Shown: positions 10,732 to 20,093 of the stretch, in pieces | Layout: each line of letters opens with the position of its first letter | Position numbering within the stretch: the stretch's first letter is position 1 | Source: Desulfovermiculus halophilus DSM 18834 | GTDB taxonomy: Bacteria; Desulfobacterota; Desulfovibrionia; Desulfovibrionales; Desulfothermaceae | Length of the DNA: 64,000 nt | Direction of reading: 5' to 3' | Assembly: GCF_000620765.1 (NCBI RefSeq) | Contig: NZ_JIAK01000006.1 | Location: 62,001-126,000 of the forward strand | The notes under the pieces: generated by a model | The model's database searches: none | What the model was told of the DNA's origin: nothing | Seen by the model: only the letters and a program-made list of their open reading frames with translations | Translations under genes and position numbers: made by a program

Positions 10732-10775
10732 TTCCATGCCGGCTTGAGGCAGGGCCTGACTGTTCATTCTCCGGC

Positions 10776-11234
10776 TTAATGCCCGGTGTGGCCGAATCCG
10801 CCTTGGCCCCGGGATGTCTCGGACAGCTGGTCCACGGCAAACAACCGGGCCTGAAAGGCGGGGAGGAACAGGAGCTGGGCTATGCGCTGGCCCTGGTCAA
10901 TGGTCCGCTCGGTCCGGGAGGTGTTGCGCAGGGAAACGATGATTTCCCCCCTGTAGTCCGGGTCGATGACTCCCACCCCCTGACTGACCACCAGTCCTTC
11001 CTTGGTCCCCAGTCCGCTGCGGGAAAAGATGAATCCGGCGATCCCGGGAGTCAGGATCTCTATGGCCACTCCGGCCGGTATCGCCTGCCGCCTGCCGGGC
11101 TTGAGGGTCAGGGCGGCCTGATCGAAGCAGGCCCGCAGGTCCAGACCCACAGAATCCTGGGTGCTGTAGGTCAAGGCGGACTCGGACCAGACTGGGTGCA
11201 TATAGCGGACGTTGACGTTCACGGATGCGCTCAT
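10776..11234 (-). CDS. dut: dUTP pyrophosphatase (dUTPase)
   Basis: Hydrolyses dUTP to dUMP and pyrophosphate, keeping uracil out of DNA and feeding dTMP synthesis. The 152 residues show the five trimeric-dUTPase motifs: DSVGLDLRA (about 27-35), [11 protein letters not shown] (about 70-80), [11 protein letters not shown] (about 87-97), [14 protein letters not shown] and the C-terminal P-loop-like [11 protein letters not shown]. It lies 34 bases behind purE, so the two are probably cotranscribed. Confidence 0.96.
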   Translation of the reverse strand: MSASVNVNVRYMHPVWSESALTYSTQDSVGLDLRACFDQAALTLKPGRRQAIPAGVAIEILTPGIAGFIFSRSGLGTKEGLVVSQGVGVIDPDYRGEIIVSLRNTSRTERTIDQGQRIAQLLFLPAFQARLFAVDQLSETSRGQGGFGHTGH

Positions 11235-11268
11235 GCTGGGTTTTGCTCCATGGCTTGAGAGGTTCGGC

Positions 11269-11751
11269 CTACAGGCCGGCGGCGTCCTGCTCCACTTTGT
11301 CCTTCATCTCTTCCCGGGCCTTTTGGATGCGGGCGGCGAGATCACTGTCCCGCAGGGCCAGGATCTGGGCCGCCAGCCAAGCTGCATTCTTGGCCCCCAC
11401 CTTGTCCAGGGCCAGGGTGGCCACCGGGAAGCCGGGCGGCATCTGCACCGTGGACAGCAGGGCATCCATACCTCCGAGTGATGAGGCGTTCAAAGGGATG
11501 CCCAGGACAGGCTTGGCAGTGGATGCGGCCACTGCTCCGGCCAGGTGGGCCGCCAATCCGGCGCCGCAGATAAACACCTGGCAGCCCTCGGCTTCCAGCT
11601 CCTGAACCAGGCGTTTGGTCCGCTCCGGGGTGCGGTGGGCGGAGGTTACGGTCATCTGGTACTCAATGCTGAGCTGGTCCAGGACTCCGGAACAGGCCTG
11701 CATGGTATCCTTGTCCGATGCACTGCCCATAAAAACAGCCACTTGAGGCAT
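11269..11751 (-). CDS. purE: N5-carboxyaminoimidazole ribonucleotide mutase
   Basis: Class I PurE, converting N5-CAIR to CAIR in purine synthesis. The 160 residues carry GSASDKDTM (about 8-16), TSAHRTPER (about 39-47), [17 protein letters not shown] and [19 protein letters not shown]. The frame is open to 11805, but an AAGGAGG 6 bases before the ATG at 11751 fixes the start and gives the usual [10 protein letters not shown] opening. First gene of the leftward run. purK is not in view. Confidence 0.95.
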   Translation of the reverse strand: MPQVAVFMGSASDKDTMQACSGVLDQLSIEYQMTVTSAHRTPERTKRLVQELEAEGCQVFICGAGLAAHLAGAVAASTAKPVLGIPLNASSLGGMDALLSTVQMPPGFPVATLALDKVGAKNAAWLAAQILALRDSDLAARIQKAREEMKDKVEQDAAGL

Positions 11752-12079
11752 GATTCCTCCTTGATTGCAGTCGAAGAAACGGGTTACGCCTTGACGTTTG
11801 AACAATAAAACAGATACATTTTTTTAAATAAGATAGAGAGAAATCCCGACAGAGAGACAACTATACTTGTGGTCCACGTATCTGGCAACGGGGAGCCGAG
11901 ACCGGGATGCGGCTCTGGGGCCGTCCTGGAATGGAGAGCACCCCAATCGAGGGCCGGGATCGAGCCGTTTGGTGCGGGTCTGGGCGGCAGCGGATCGGAT
12001 ACGTTTGAAGACAGTGGAGATTACGGTCAGCCGGTACTATCTATGAATGCATCGCGTACAGCGGTATGGAGGGGGGTGT
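11752..12079. other. Divergent intergenic region purE / hydantoinase-like gene
   Basis: About 330 bases between divergent genes. The purE-proximal third is AT-rich (around 11810-11840) and probably holds its promoter, but no clear -35/-10 pair stands out. The rest is GC-rich with no recognised repeat or ORF. Confidence 0.5.
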
Positions 12080-13774
12080 ATGATCCTGGGCATTGATGTT
12101 GGAGGAACCCACACCGATGCGGTTCTTTTGAATAAAGACGGGCTGTTGGCCTCAGCCAAAGTGACGACTCAGCACGACAACCTGTTGGCTTCGGTCCGCT
12201 CCGCTCTGGCCGAGGTGATCAAAGACCAGGACGGGACAAAGGTCAAGCGGTTTAACCTGAGCACCACCTTGTGTACCAACGCCATTGTTCAGGGCGATTT
12301 GGAGGAGGTCGGGGTGCTGGTTTCCGCCGGTCCGGGGATCGACCCGGAGCATTTCAGAATAGGATCCTGCTATTCAGTTGTCCCCGGCGGGCTGGACCAC
12401 CGGGGAACCGAGCTCAAGCCTTTGGACCTGGAGATGGCCAGGTCCAAGATTGCGGAATACATTCAGCGCGGGGTGCGCATTTTTTCTCTGGTGGGCAAGT
12501 TTTCTCCCCGCAATCCGGCTCATGAGAATCAGCTGGCTGAGCTTTTGGGAAATGAGTGCACCTTTTTGACCCTGGGGCATACCCTGTCCGGGCAGCTCAA
12601 CTTTCCCCGCCGGATAGCCACCTCATACTACAACAGTGCCATTTGGCCTATTTTCAACGACTTTGCCAACTCTGTGGCCGACAGCCTCGCGGATTTTGGT
12701 CTGCACCCCCCGCATGTGAATATTCTCAAGGCCGATGGGGGGACCATGACCTTCACCCAGGCCCGGCAAACGCCTGTGGAGAGCATCTTTTCCGGGCCCT
12801 CGGCCAGCGTCATGGGGATCATGGCCCTGTGTCCCATTGAGTCGGACGCCATCCTGCTGGATATGGGAGGCACAACCACTGACGTAGCGGTTTTTGCCGA
12901 CGGGGATCCCTTGATCGAGGCGGAGAGCGTGGAGCTTGCTCATCGGCCCACCCTGGTCCGGGCCATGAAGACCAAATCCATCCCCTTGGGCGGAGATTCT
13001 GCTGTGTCTGCCGACCAAGGGGGGGTGTGCGTTGGTCCCAAGCGGATGGGCCCGTGCATGGCTCAGGGAGGGACCTATCCCACTCTGGTGGATGCCCTGA
13101 ACTGCGCCAAACAATATGCCTATGGCCAGACCCAGGCCTCGGACCAGGGAATGGAGACCCTGGGTCGGGAGCTGGGCTGGAGCTCCGGTCATGTGTCCTG
13201 GCAGGTCATCCATGAGTTCTGCCGGGTCTTAAAGCAAGAGACCCTGGACATGCTGGCGGAGATAAACGAACGGCCGGTGTATACGGTGCATGAGTTCCTG
13301 GAGTACAGGCAGATCGTTCCCAAGCGCATTTATCTTATGGGCGGGCCGGCCCAGGTCATGGCTCCGTTTGTCAGCCAGGCCTTCGGGCTCCCGGTGGTGG
13401 TCCCGGACAACTATGCGGTGGCCAATGCCCTGGGCGCGGCTCTGGCCAGGCCGACAATGCAGGCTGAGCTTTTTGCGGACACGGAAAAACGGACCATGAA
13501 TATACCGGTTTTGGGCATCAACGAACGGGTGGGCGACCAGTACGCCCTGACCCAGGCCCGGGACGACGTGGTCCGCCATCTGTGTACCTATCTGACCAAT
13601 CATCTTGACTGGCGGGTGCCCCAATCCGAAGTGGAGGTGGTGGAAGAGAGCGCTATGAATATGGTCAAGGATGTCTATCATGTGGGGCAGGATTTGCGGG
13701 TCAAATGCCAGATTAAGCCCGGCATCTCCCCGGATTATCAGCATGCAGTGAGGTGCCTATGCAAAGAGCAGTAA
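12080..13774 (+). CDS. Hydantoinase/oxoprolinase-family (HyuA-like) ASKHA protein
   Basis: ATP-dependent ASKHA-fold protein of the HyuA/5-oxoprolinase class, whose members open cyclic amides or carboxylate small ketones. The 564 residues show the N-terminal phosphate loop ILGIDVGGTHTDAVLL (about 2-17), LSTTLCTNAIVQG, and the second ASKHA loop ILLDMGGTTTDVAVF (about 262-276). An adenosine-type loop YLMGGPAQV follows near residue 422. Start at 12080 since GGAGGGGGG lies 5-7 bases upstream. The neighbouring deacetylase-like gene overlaps its 3' end by 16 bases, so the two are translationally coupled. A separate HyuB subunit is absent, as in some methylhydantoinase-like variants. Substrate unknown. 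Confidence 0.78.
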   Translation: MILGIDVGGTHTDAVLLNKDGLLASAKVTTQHDNLLASVRSALAEVIKDQDGTKVKRFNLSTTLCTNAIVQGDLEEVGVLVSAGPGIDPEHFRIGSCYSVVPGGLDHRGTELKPLDLEMARSKIAEYIQRGVRIFSLVGKFSPRNPAHENQLAELLGNECTFLTLGHTLSGQLNFPRRIATSYYNSAIWPIFNDFANSVADSLADFGLHPPHVNILKADGGTMTFTQARQTPVESIFSGPSASVMGIMALCPIESDAILLDMGGTTTDVAVFADGDPLIEAESVELAHRPTLVRAMKTKSIPLGGDSAVSADQGGVCVGPKRMGPCMAQGGTYPTLVDALNCAKQYAYGQTQASDQGMETLGRELGWSSGHVSWQVIHEFCRVLKQETLDMLAEINERPVYTVHEFLEYRQIVPKRIYLMGGPAQVMAPFVSQAFGLPVVVPDNYAVANALGAALARPTMQAELFADTEKRTMNIPVLGINERVGDQYALTQARDDVVRHLCTYLTNHLDWRVPQSEVEVVEESAMNMVKDVYHVGQDLRVKCQIKPGISPDYQHAVRCLCKEQ

Positions 13775-15087
13775 ACCGGCTGGGGATTGTCTTTTTCCCG
13801 GCCTTTGACTGGGCCATTTCGCCCACGCATCCGGAACGGCAGGAACGCCTGCTGTACACCATGGATCAGCTGAAGGAAGAAGGGCTGTTCGATATTCCGG
13901 GAATCCGGGAGTATAAGCCGGATGTGGCCGAGCTGGAGGATATCCGGAGAGTGCATTTCTGCTTTCCGGACACCGCCTCCAACCTGACCAACTCGCATCT
14001 GATCTCCGCTGGAGGGGCCATCAAGTCCGGACAGCTGGTTATGGAAAATGAAGAGGACAAGACCTTTGCCCTGGTTCGGCCTCCGGGACATCACGCCATG
14101 AAGGTGGTCCACGGAGGACGCGGGTTCTGCAACGTGAATATGGAAGCGATCATGGTTGAGAACCTGCGCCGGCACTATGGGGTGGGCCGGGTGGCCATCG
14201 TGGACACCGATTGCCATCACGGGGACGGGACCCAGGATATATACTGGCATGATCCGGAGACCCTGTACATCTCCATTCATCAAGACGGAAGGACCCTGTT
14301 TCCCGGAACCGGCTTTCCCGGAGAGCTTGGCGGGCCCAAGGCCCTGGGGAAAACCATCAACATTCCCCTGCCCCCGGCCTCTTCGGACGAAGGGATGCTG
14401 TACGTGATCGAAAACGTGGTCCTGCCTATACTAGAGGATTTCAAGCCGGAGCTGATCATCAACTCCGCGGGACAGGACAATCATTTCTCCGATCCGATCA
14501 CCAACATGAATGTATCCGCCCAGGGATATGCCCGGCTGAATCAGCTGCTGAATCCGGACATAGCGGTTTTGGAAGGCGGGTATTCCATTCAGGGGGCCCT
14601 GCCCTACGTGAATCTGGGCATCGCCCTGGCCATGGCCGGTCTGGACTACAGCAGCGTGCGCGAGCCGGATTATGATCCGGATGCGATCCGTCAGGAACAG
14701 CGGATCACCGAGTATATCAAAAAGATGTCCATGGCCGCCCTGGATGGATACTTCAGCCCGCCCACCGCCCATATGAGCAGGGAAAAGCAGGGGGACTACT
14801 TTATCCGGTCCAAGGAGGTCTTCTACGACACCTCGTTTATTACCGAGCGGCAGCGGGAATTCCTGCTTGACTGTGATCACTGCCCGGGGCTGCTTCGGGT
14901 GGAAACCTCGTCCAGCAAGACAAAGAACTGCCTGGGGCTGGAGATACCCCGTCTGGGATGCGAACGGTGCCGGGCCGAAGGGGAGCGCATCTTTGCCGAG
15001 GAACAAGCCAAGGGCAAATTCACCAACATCCAGTTCATTGACCGGGTGCAGGGGACGTGTCAGCGGGCCGTGGCCGGAGGGCGGTAG
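13759..15087 (+). CDS. Histone-deacetylase-like (AcuC/acetylpolyamine amidohydrolase) hydrolase with Cys-rich tail
   Basis: Zinc amidohydrolase of the HDAC superfamily; bacterial members remove acetyl groups from proteins or polyamines. The 442 residues keep the catalytic pattern: RPPGHHA (about 110-116), DTDCHHGDGTQDIYW (about 151-165), SAGQDNHFSDP (about 236-246, the second zinc Asp) and LEGGYS near residue 272. After the core comes an extra C-terminal stretch of about 75 residues with CDHC, a lone Cys and CERC, which could be a zinc ribbon. The ATG at 13759 is preceded by GAGGTG and overlaps the hydantoinase-like gene. Actual substrate unknown. Confidence 0.82.
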   Translation: MQRAVNRLGIVFFPAFDWAISPTHPERQERLLYTMDQLKEEGLFDIPGIREYKPDVAELEDIRRVHFCFPDTASNLTNSHLISAGGAIKSGQLVMENEEDKTFALVRPPGHHAMKVVHGGRGFCNVNMEAIMVENLRRHYGVGRVAIVDTDCHHGDGTQDIYWHDPETLYISIHQDGRTLFPGTGFPGELGGPKALGKTINIPLPPASSDEGMLYVIENVVLPILEDFKPELIINSAGQDNHFSDPITNMNVSAQGYARLNQLLNPDIAVLEGGYSIQGALPYVNLGIALAMAGLDYSSVREPDYDPDAIRQEQRITEYIKKMSMAALDGYFSPPTAHMSREKQGDYFIRSKEVFYDTSFITERQREFLLDCDHCPGLLRVETSSSKTKNCLGLEIPRLGCERCRAEGERIFAEEQAKGKFTNIQFIDRVQGTCQRAVAGGR

Positions 15088-15480
15088 ATAGAAGACAGAG
15101 GTCAGAGGTCAGAGATCAGAGGTCAGAAGACAGTGGTCGGTGGGCAGTGGACGGTGGAAGACGGAATGCCTGGGATTAGAGCCTGGATTCGGCAGATAGG
15201 TTGTAGGGGCGAATAATCATTCGCCCTCTTGGAGCAGAGCGGAGAAGTGATCCAGGAGGCAAAGAGAAACACCCCCCGAACCCCCCCCTCAAGGGGGGAC
15301 GGGGAGAAGAGTAGTGGGCAGTAGCCGGTGGTCAGAGGACAGAGATCGGAAGTCGGTGGTCGGAAGACAGTGGTCGGTGGGCAGTGGACGGTGGAAGACG
15401 GAATGCCTGGGATTAGAGCCTGGATTCGGCGGATAGGTTGGAGGGGCGAATAATCATTCGCTCTCTTGGAGCAGAAGAGC
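15088..15480. repeat. Composite intergenic repeat, tandem pair, inverted orientation (site D)
   Basis: Two copies 237 bases apart (AGGGGCGAATAATCATTCG at 15205, near-identical AGGGGCGAATAATCATTCG at 15442), each preceded by GTCAGAAGACAGTGGTCGG words and GGAATGCCTGGGATTAGAGC. The first copy is followed by CCCCCTCAAGGGGGGACGG. This is the reverse complement of site A. The rest of the gap to 15633 has no gene. Confidence 0.85.
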
Positions 15481-15633
15481 GGAAGAAGGCAGAGGACAGG
15501 AAGGAGAAACACCCCAGCCCAGCAAGGGGAACAGGGGAACAGAAAACACGCGGCCCGTGGTCCCGTGATTTTTCAGGTGCGGACCGGGCAGTACCCCGGG
15601 GTTCCGAAACCGAACCCGTACCAAGGGGGAGGT

Positions 15634-17100
15634 ATGCAGACTCAAAAAGAAGAACGGTATCTTCTGGAGGCCATCAATTCCCTCCAGCGGGAGCTTGTGG
15701 TTATATCTCCGGATTTTCGGATTCTGGCGGCGAATGACTATGCCAAAGAAAAGTACGGCCAGGACATGGTGGGTCGTTTGTGCCATGAGCTGTCTATCGG
15801 GCCGTGCAAGCATATGGAGGCCTGTCCAGTGCTGGGACGGGTCTGCGAGACCTCGGAAGCGGGAGGTCCCCAGGCCGGGCTTGACCTCGAAGACGGGGGA
15901 ACCTGTTATGGGATGTTCGCCGGCGGGCACATGGAAGGGGTGGTTCGTCTGGATTTTGATCCCCCCAAGATGGGTCGCCTGGAACGGAAGCTGACCAGGT
16001 CCAATGCCTTTTTGCACAATCTGATCATGAGCTCCGTGGATGCGGTGATTGCCGCGGATATGACCGGCTCCATTCTTGTGTTCAACGATGCTGCATCCGA
16101 GATCCTGGGCTACTCCAGGGAAGAGGCCCTGCGCAGTCTGGATATTCGGGACATCTATCCCGGCGATGGAGCCAAAGACGTCATGCGCAGGCTGCGCAGC
16201 GATGAGCTGGGAGGGCCGGGAAAACTGAAAGGCTGGCAGGTGACCGCGGTGGCCAAGGACAAAACGACCATCCCCATAAGCCTGGACGCCTCCATTATCT
16301 ATGAACACGGTCAGGAAGTGGCCACCATCGGCTTTTTTCACGATCTGCGGGAAACCATCAAGATGGAGCAGGAGCTGGAGGAAACCAGAATCCAGTTGTT
16401 TCAGTCTTCGAAGATGGCCGCCCTGGGCAAGCTGGCGGCGGGTGTGGCCCACCAGATCAACAACCCCTTGGGGGGCATCAGCCTCTTTGCTCAGCTCTTG
16501 ATGGAGGAGTACGATCTGGAAGAAGGGGCGAAGCAGGATCTACGGAGGATCATGGATGATGCCCAGCGCTGCCGGGATACGGTCAAAGAGCTTCTGGAGT
16601 TCGCCCGGCAGTCAACGTATAAGACCAAACTGCAGGATATGAACAAGGCCATAGACAGGACCCTGTTTCTCTTGGAAAAACACGCCATCTTTCAAAATAT
16701 TACCATTGAACGCCGTTTTGATCCCCAACTCCCATTCGTGCCTTGCGATTTGCAGCAGATGAGTCATGTGTTCATGAACATCGTGCTCAATGCGGCTGAA
16801 GCCATGGAGGGCGAAGGACAACTGAGCGTTGCCACGGCCAGACAAGGCGAAGACAAGGTCCTGCTCACCTTCACCGATACCGGCCCGGGGATTGGGGACG
16901 ATGTCCTGGCCAATATCTTCGATCCCTTTTTCACCACCAAGGAAGAGGGCAAGGGCACCGGTCTCGGCCTCTCGGTGGCCTACCGCATAGTCAGCAATCA
17001 CGGAGGTCAGTTGGGGGCCAGAAACGAGCCCCAGGGCGGGGTCACCTTTTGGATAGAGCTGCCCCTGCAGGCCCAGGCTGAGGAGGGATGCGATGAGTGA
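15634..17100 (+). CDS. PAS-domain sensor histidine kinase (NtrB-like, soluble)
   Basis: Cytoplasmic two-component kinase. The 488 residues run PAS (about 10-110), PAS (about 125-250), HisKA with the phospho-acceptor His273 in [14 protein letters not shown], and a HATPase domain with N and G boxes ([26 protein letters not shown]). No membrane segments are seen. The first PAS is Cys-rich: C in LCHEL, then PCKHMEACP and VC within some 25 residues, a pattern that may bind metal or sense redox. ATG at 15634 has AAGGGGGAGG just upstream; the longer open frame runs into repeat DNA. It overlaps the following receiver-kinase gene by 8 bases. Confidence 0.85.
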   Translation: MQTQKEERYLLEAINSLQRELVVISPDFRILAANDYAKEKYGQDMVGRLCHELSIGPCKHMEACPVLGRVCETSEAGGPQAGLDLEDGGTCYGMFAGGHMEGVVRLDFDPPKMGRLERKLTRSNAFLHNLIMSSVDAVIAADMTGSILVFNDAASEILGYSREEALRSLDIRDIYPGDGAKDVMRRLRSDELGGPGKLKGWQVTAVAKDKTTIPISLDASIIYEHGQEVATIGFFHDLRETIKMEQELEETRIQLFQSSKMAALGKLAAGVAHQINNPLGGISLFAQLLMEEYDLEEGAKQDLRRIMDDAQRCRDTVKELLEFARQSTYKTKLQDMNKAIDRTLFLLEKHAIFQNITIERRFDPQLPFVPCDLQQMSHVFMNIVLNAAEAMEGEGQLSVATARQGEDKVLLTFTDTGPGIGDDVLANIFDPFFTTKEEGKGTGLGLSVAYRIVSNHGGQLGARNEPQGGVTFWIELPLQAQAEEGCDE

Positions 17101-18586
17101 TGGATGGCAGCCCACGATCATGGTGGTGGATGACGAAGACAGCATTCGACTGGCTGTGGAACGCATCCTGACCAGGATAGACTGCAAGGTGCTTATGGCG
17201 GCCAATGGACAGGAGTGCCTCGGCCTCCTGGACCGGGATAAGGTGGATATCATTCTCTTGGACCTCAAGATGCCCGGCATGGACGGCATGGAGGTCCATC
17301 AGCGGATCCGGGAAATAGACGATTCCATTCTGGTCATCATCATTACCGGGTATGCGACCATTGAGACCGCAATTGAGGCCATGAAGCAGGGGGCCTACGA
17401 CTTCATCCCCAAGCCCTTTGAGGCTGAACAGCTGCGCCTGGTGATCAAAAGGGCCCTGGACAAGCTGTATCTGACCCGGGAGACAGAGCGCCTGGAAGAA
17501 GAGCGGCGAAACACCCTGTTTGATCTGGCCACGGAAAAGAGCCGGACCAGGAGCATTGTCGAGGCCATGCCCAATGGGGTCATGGTTACCAACAGCCAGG
17601 GGCAGGTGGTGCTCATGAACCAGGCTGTTCGAGAGCAGCTGGGCCTGGACCAGGATTGTGAGATCGGTCAGGCCGTGGCCTCCTACGTTCCGGATCAGGA
17701 CCTGTGCTCCTTTGTGACCAGTGTGGGCCAGGGGCCTGATTCGGGAGAGGTTTCGACCTGCGAGCTGGATATGGGCAGGGAGGTAACCCTTCTGGTTAAA
17801 GCCCGGCCCATTCGGGGCGATCACGGTGAGCATCATGGGTCGGTGGTGGTTTTTGTGGATATCTCGGCCATCAGGAAGCTGGACCGGTTGAAGTCGGAGT
17901 TTGTGGCCAAGGTCTCCCATGAGCTGCGTTCGCCCTTGTCCACGATCCATGAACAGATGGCCATGGTCATTCAGGACCTGTTGGAACAGGAGGGTCTGAT
18001 TCAGGATCAGCGTATCCTGTCCAGGGTGCAGGAGCGGACCAAGGGACTGATCAACTTGGTGGAGGACCTCCTGGATCTGTCCAAGCTGGAGGCTGGTGCG
18101 GCCTATCAGAACGTGGACGATGTACAGGTGGAAGATCTTCTGACCCGGTTGATCGGCTACCTGCGGGACCAGGCTCAAGGAAAGGACCAGGAGCTGAATC
18201 TGTATCTGCCCTCCAAACAAGCGGCCCCGGTGCGGGCCGACCCCAAGGCCCTGGAGTCCGTGTTCACCAACGTTATTTCCAACGCCCTGAAGTACACCCC
18301 GCAGCAGGGGCGGGTGGATGTGACCCTAAAGGCTGATCAGCCGGGGAAGCTGGTCCTTCTGGTGGCTGACAATGGATACGGGATCGATGAGGAGGAGCAG
18401 GACAGGATTTTCGAGCGCTTCTACCGGATAAAGGACGAGAAGACGCGGTTTATTACCGGGAGTGGACTGGGACTGCCCATTGTCAAGGGCATCCTGGATG
18501 ACCTGGGCGGATCGATCAGGGTCCAGAGTACAAAGGGAGAGGGCAGCACATTTGAGATTGTGCTGCCGACGGAAGACAGAGGATAG
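17093..18586 (+). CDS. Receiver-PAS-histidine kinase (inverted hybrid kinase)
   Basis: A 497-residue signalling protein with a CheY-like receiver first (DDE at 13-15, phospho-acceptor Asp57 in LLDLKMPGMDG, Lys in FIPKPF), a PAS domain (about 155-260), then HisKA with His276 in KVSHELRSPLS and a HATPase with DNGYGID and GSGLGLPI. It therefore receives phosphate, probably from the upstream kinase with which it overlaps by 8 bases, and passes it on. No DNA-binding output domain is present, so the final response regulator lies elsewhere. Confidence 0.85.
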   Translation: MSDGWQPTIMVVDDEDSIRLAVERILTRIDCKVLMAANGQECLGLLDRDKVDIILLDLKMPGMDGMEVHQRIREIDDSILVIIITGYATIETAIEAMKQGAYDFIPKPFEAEQLRLVIKRALDKLYLTRETERLEEERRNTLFDLATEKSRTRSIVEAMPNGVMVTNSQGQVVLMNQAVREQLGLDQDCEIGQAVASYVPDQDLCSFVTSVGQGPDSGEVSTCELDMGREVTLLVKARPIRGDHGEHHGSVVVFVDISAIRKLDRLKSEFVAKVSHELRSPLSTIHEQMAMVIQDLLEQEGLIQDQRILSRVQERTKGLINLVEDLLDLSKLEAGAAYQNVDDVQVEDLLTRLIGYLRDQAQGKDQELNLYLPSKQAAPVRADPKALESVFTNVISNALKYTPQQGRVDVTLKADQPGKLVLLVADNGYGIDEEEQDRIFERFYRIKDEKTRFITGSGLGLPIVKGILDDLGGSIRVQSTKGEGSTFEIVLPTEDRG

Positions 18587-19090
18587 AGGTCAGAGGTCAG
18601 AGGTCAGAGATCAGAGATCAGAGGACAGAAAGAAGAGACACCCCCCAAGCCCCCCTCAAGGGGGGACTGGGAGAAGAGTAGTGGGCAGTAGCCGGGGGGC
18701 GGAGGTCAGAGGCCAGAGATCGGTAGCCGGTAGTCGGAAGACAGTGGTCGGTGGAAGACGGAATGCCCGCGGAATGGTGCCTGGATTTGGGGAGGGTGTG
18801 TAGGGGCGAATAATCATTCGCCCTCTTGGAGCAGAACGGAGAAGTGATCCAGGGGGTAAAGAAGAAACACCCCCCGAGCCCCCCTCAAGGGGGGACGGAG
18901 AGAAGAGTAGTGGGCGGTACCCGGGGAGGGGGCCAGACGTCAGAAGTCAGAAGGCAGAGGTCAGAAGTCAGTGGCCAGAGATCGGTAGCCGGTAGTCGGA
19001 AGACAGTGGTCGGTGGAAGACGGAATGCCCGCTGAATGGTGCCTGGATTTGGGGAGGGTGTGTAGGGGCGAATAATCATTCGCCCCTTGG
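18587..19090. repeat. Composite intergenic repeat, tandem pair, inverted orientation (site E)
   Basis: Two copies 262 bases apart (TAGGGGCGAATAATCATTCG at 18801 and 19063), each with CCCCCTCAAGGGGGGAC and GAGAAGAGTAGTGGGC modules and degenerate GTCAGAAGTCAGTGG words. Same orientation as site D, opposite to site A. It fills the gap between convergent genes; no gene seen. Confidence 0.85.
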
Positions 19091-19103
19091 GAGCAGGACA
19101 ACT

Positions 19104-20030
19104 CTACGGCCGAAGGACTGCCTCGGCCAGTTTCTCCCAGCTCATCTCCGGGAGCTGGCCGGCAAGGTCCGGGGCCAAGTCTCCGCCGTCAGCAGCCAGG
19201 GGGCCGTATTTTTCCTCGAGCAGGGAAAAGACGCGGTTCACCGACTGGCTCAGAAAGTCCTCGCTCTCCATGCCTAAGATCAGGCCCGGAAGTTCCCGGC
19301 GCAGATCAGAGGCCTTGACCCGGACCAGCCACCCTTGCCCGTACGGGTCGTCCAAGGCCGGAGCAGGATGTTCGCCCAGCTCGGTCTGGACATCGGTGAT
19401 CACCCCGCTTACCGGAGACAGAACAGCAATCGAGTGCCCCTCCCGATGCAGGATGAACCCCGGCTGATCCTGAGTCAGGCGCTTGCCCAGGACCGGGATA
19501 TCTATACAGTCCAGCGGTCCCAAGATCTTGAGGGCAAACTGGTCCAGGCCGATGCGGACTGTATCCTCGCTCTCCAGCTTGACCCAGGCGTGTCCGGGAT
19601 GCAGATAGTATCCTTGCGGGATATGGAACCCTCGGCACTCCAGGAGATCAATGGGGGAGAGCACGGTGTGCACGCTGTAGATGTCTTGAAAATACTGGTG
19701 GAAGCTGCATTCGGCGCATAAATAGTTTTCCGTGCACGGGCGGAAGGTGATCTCTCCGCGCATGGTATGAATACACGGCCGTTGCAGGGCCGGGAGCTGC
19801 CTGAGCTTGTCCTGCCAGGTCTCGATCCTGTCCTTGAGCCGGGGCTCCCCCTTCGGTTTGCGTGCGGCATTGACCGCCGCCTGCTTGCGTAAGGCCCGGT
19901 CGAAAGGACAGCTCTGACACTGGAATTCCCGGGTACAGGCCTTGTGTCTGACCACTTGGGCCTGAGCCCAGTAGCAGGGGCGGGGAGCCGGGCCCCCCGC
20001 CTGTTGTTCTACCGCCGGGAATGAGAGCAT
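19104..20030 (-). CDS. GcvH-like protein with duplicated Cys4 modules, lacking the lipoyl lysine (paralogue 1)
   Basis: A 308-residue protein. The N-terminal half has two C-x12-C-x5-C-x2-C modules (ending CQSCPFDRALR and CAECSFHQYF) that look like zinc or iron-sulfur sites. The C-terminal half has the GcvH (glycine-cleavage H protein) fold signature: GHAWVKLE, IGLDQFALKILG, SPVSGVI and DPYGQGWLVRVK. The lysine that carries lipoate in true GcvH, seven residues before SPVSG, is replaced (the stretch reads EGHSIAVL). It therefore should not act in glycine cleavage. ATG at 20030 has AGAGGAG at proper spacing; a GTG at 20051 has none. Function unknown; probably cotranscribed with its paralogue, 63 bases upstream. 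Confidence 0.72.
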   Translation of the reverse strand: MLSFPAVEQQAGGPAPRPCYWAQAQVVRHKACTREFQCQSCPFDRALRKQAAVNAARKPKGEPRLKDRIETWQDKLRQLPALQRPCIHTMRGEITFRPCTENYLCAECSFHQYFQDIYSVHTVLSPIDLLECRGFHIPQGYYLHPGHAWVKLESEDTVRIGLDQFALKILGPLDCIDIPVLGKRLTQDQPGFILHREGHSIAVLSPVSGVITDVQTELGEHPAPALDDPYGQGWLVRVKASDLRRELPGLILGMESEDFLSQSVNRVFSLLEEKYGPLAADGGDLAPDLAGQLPEMSWEKLAEAVLRP

Positions 20031-20093
20031 GGCCGATCTCCTCTTGAACACACCGTATAACGGCTGGTTGTTCGGATCACGATGCTTTTCGGG

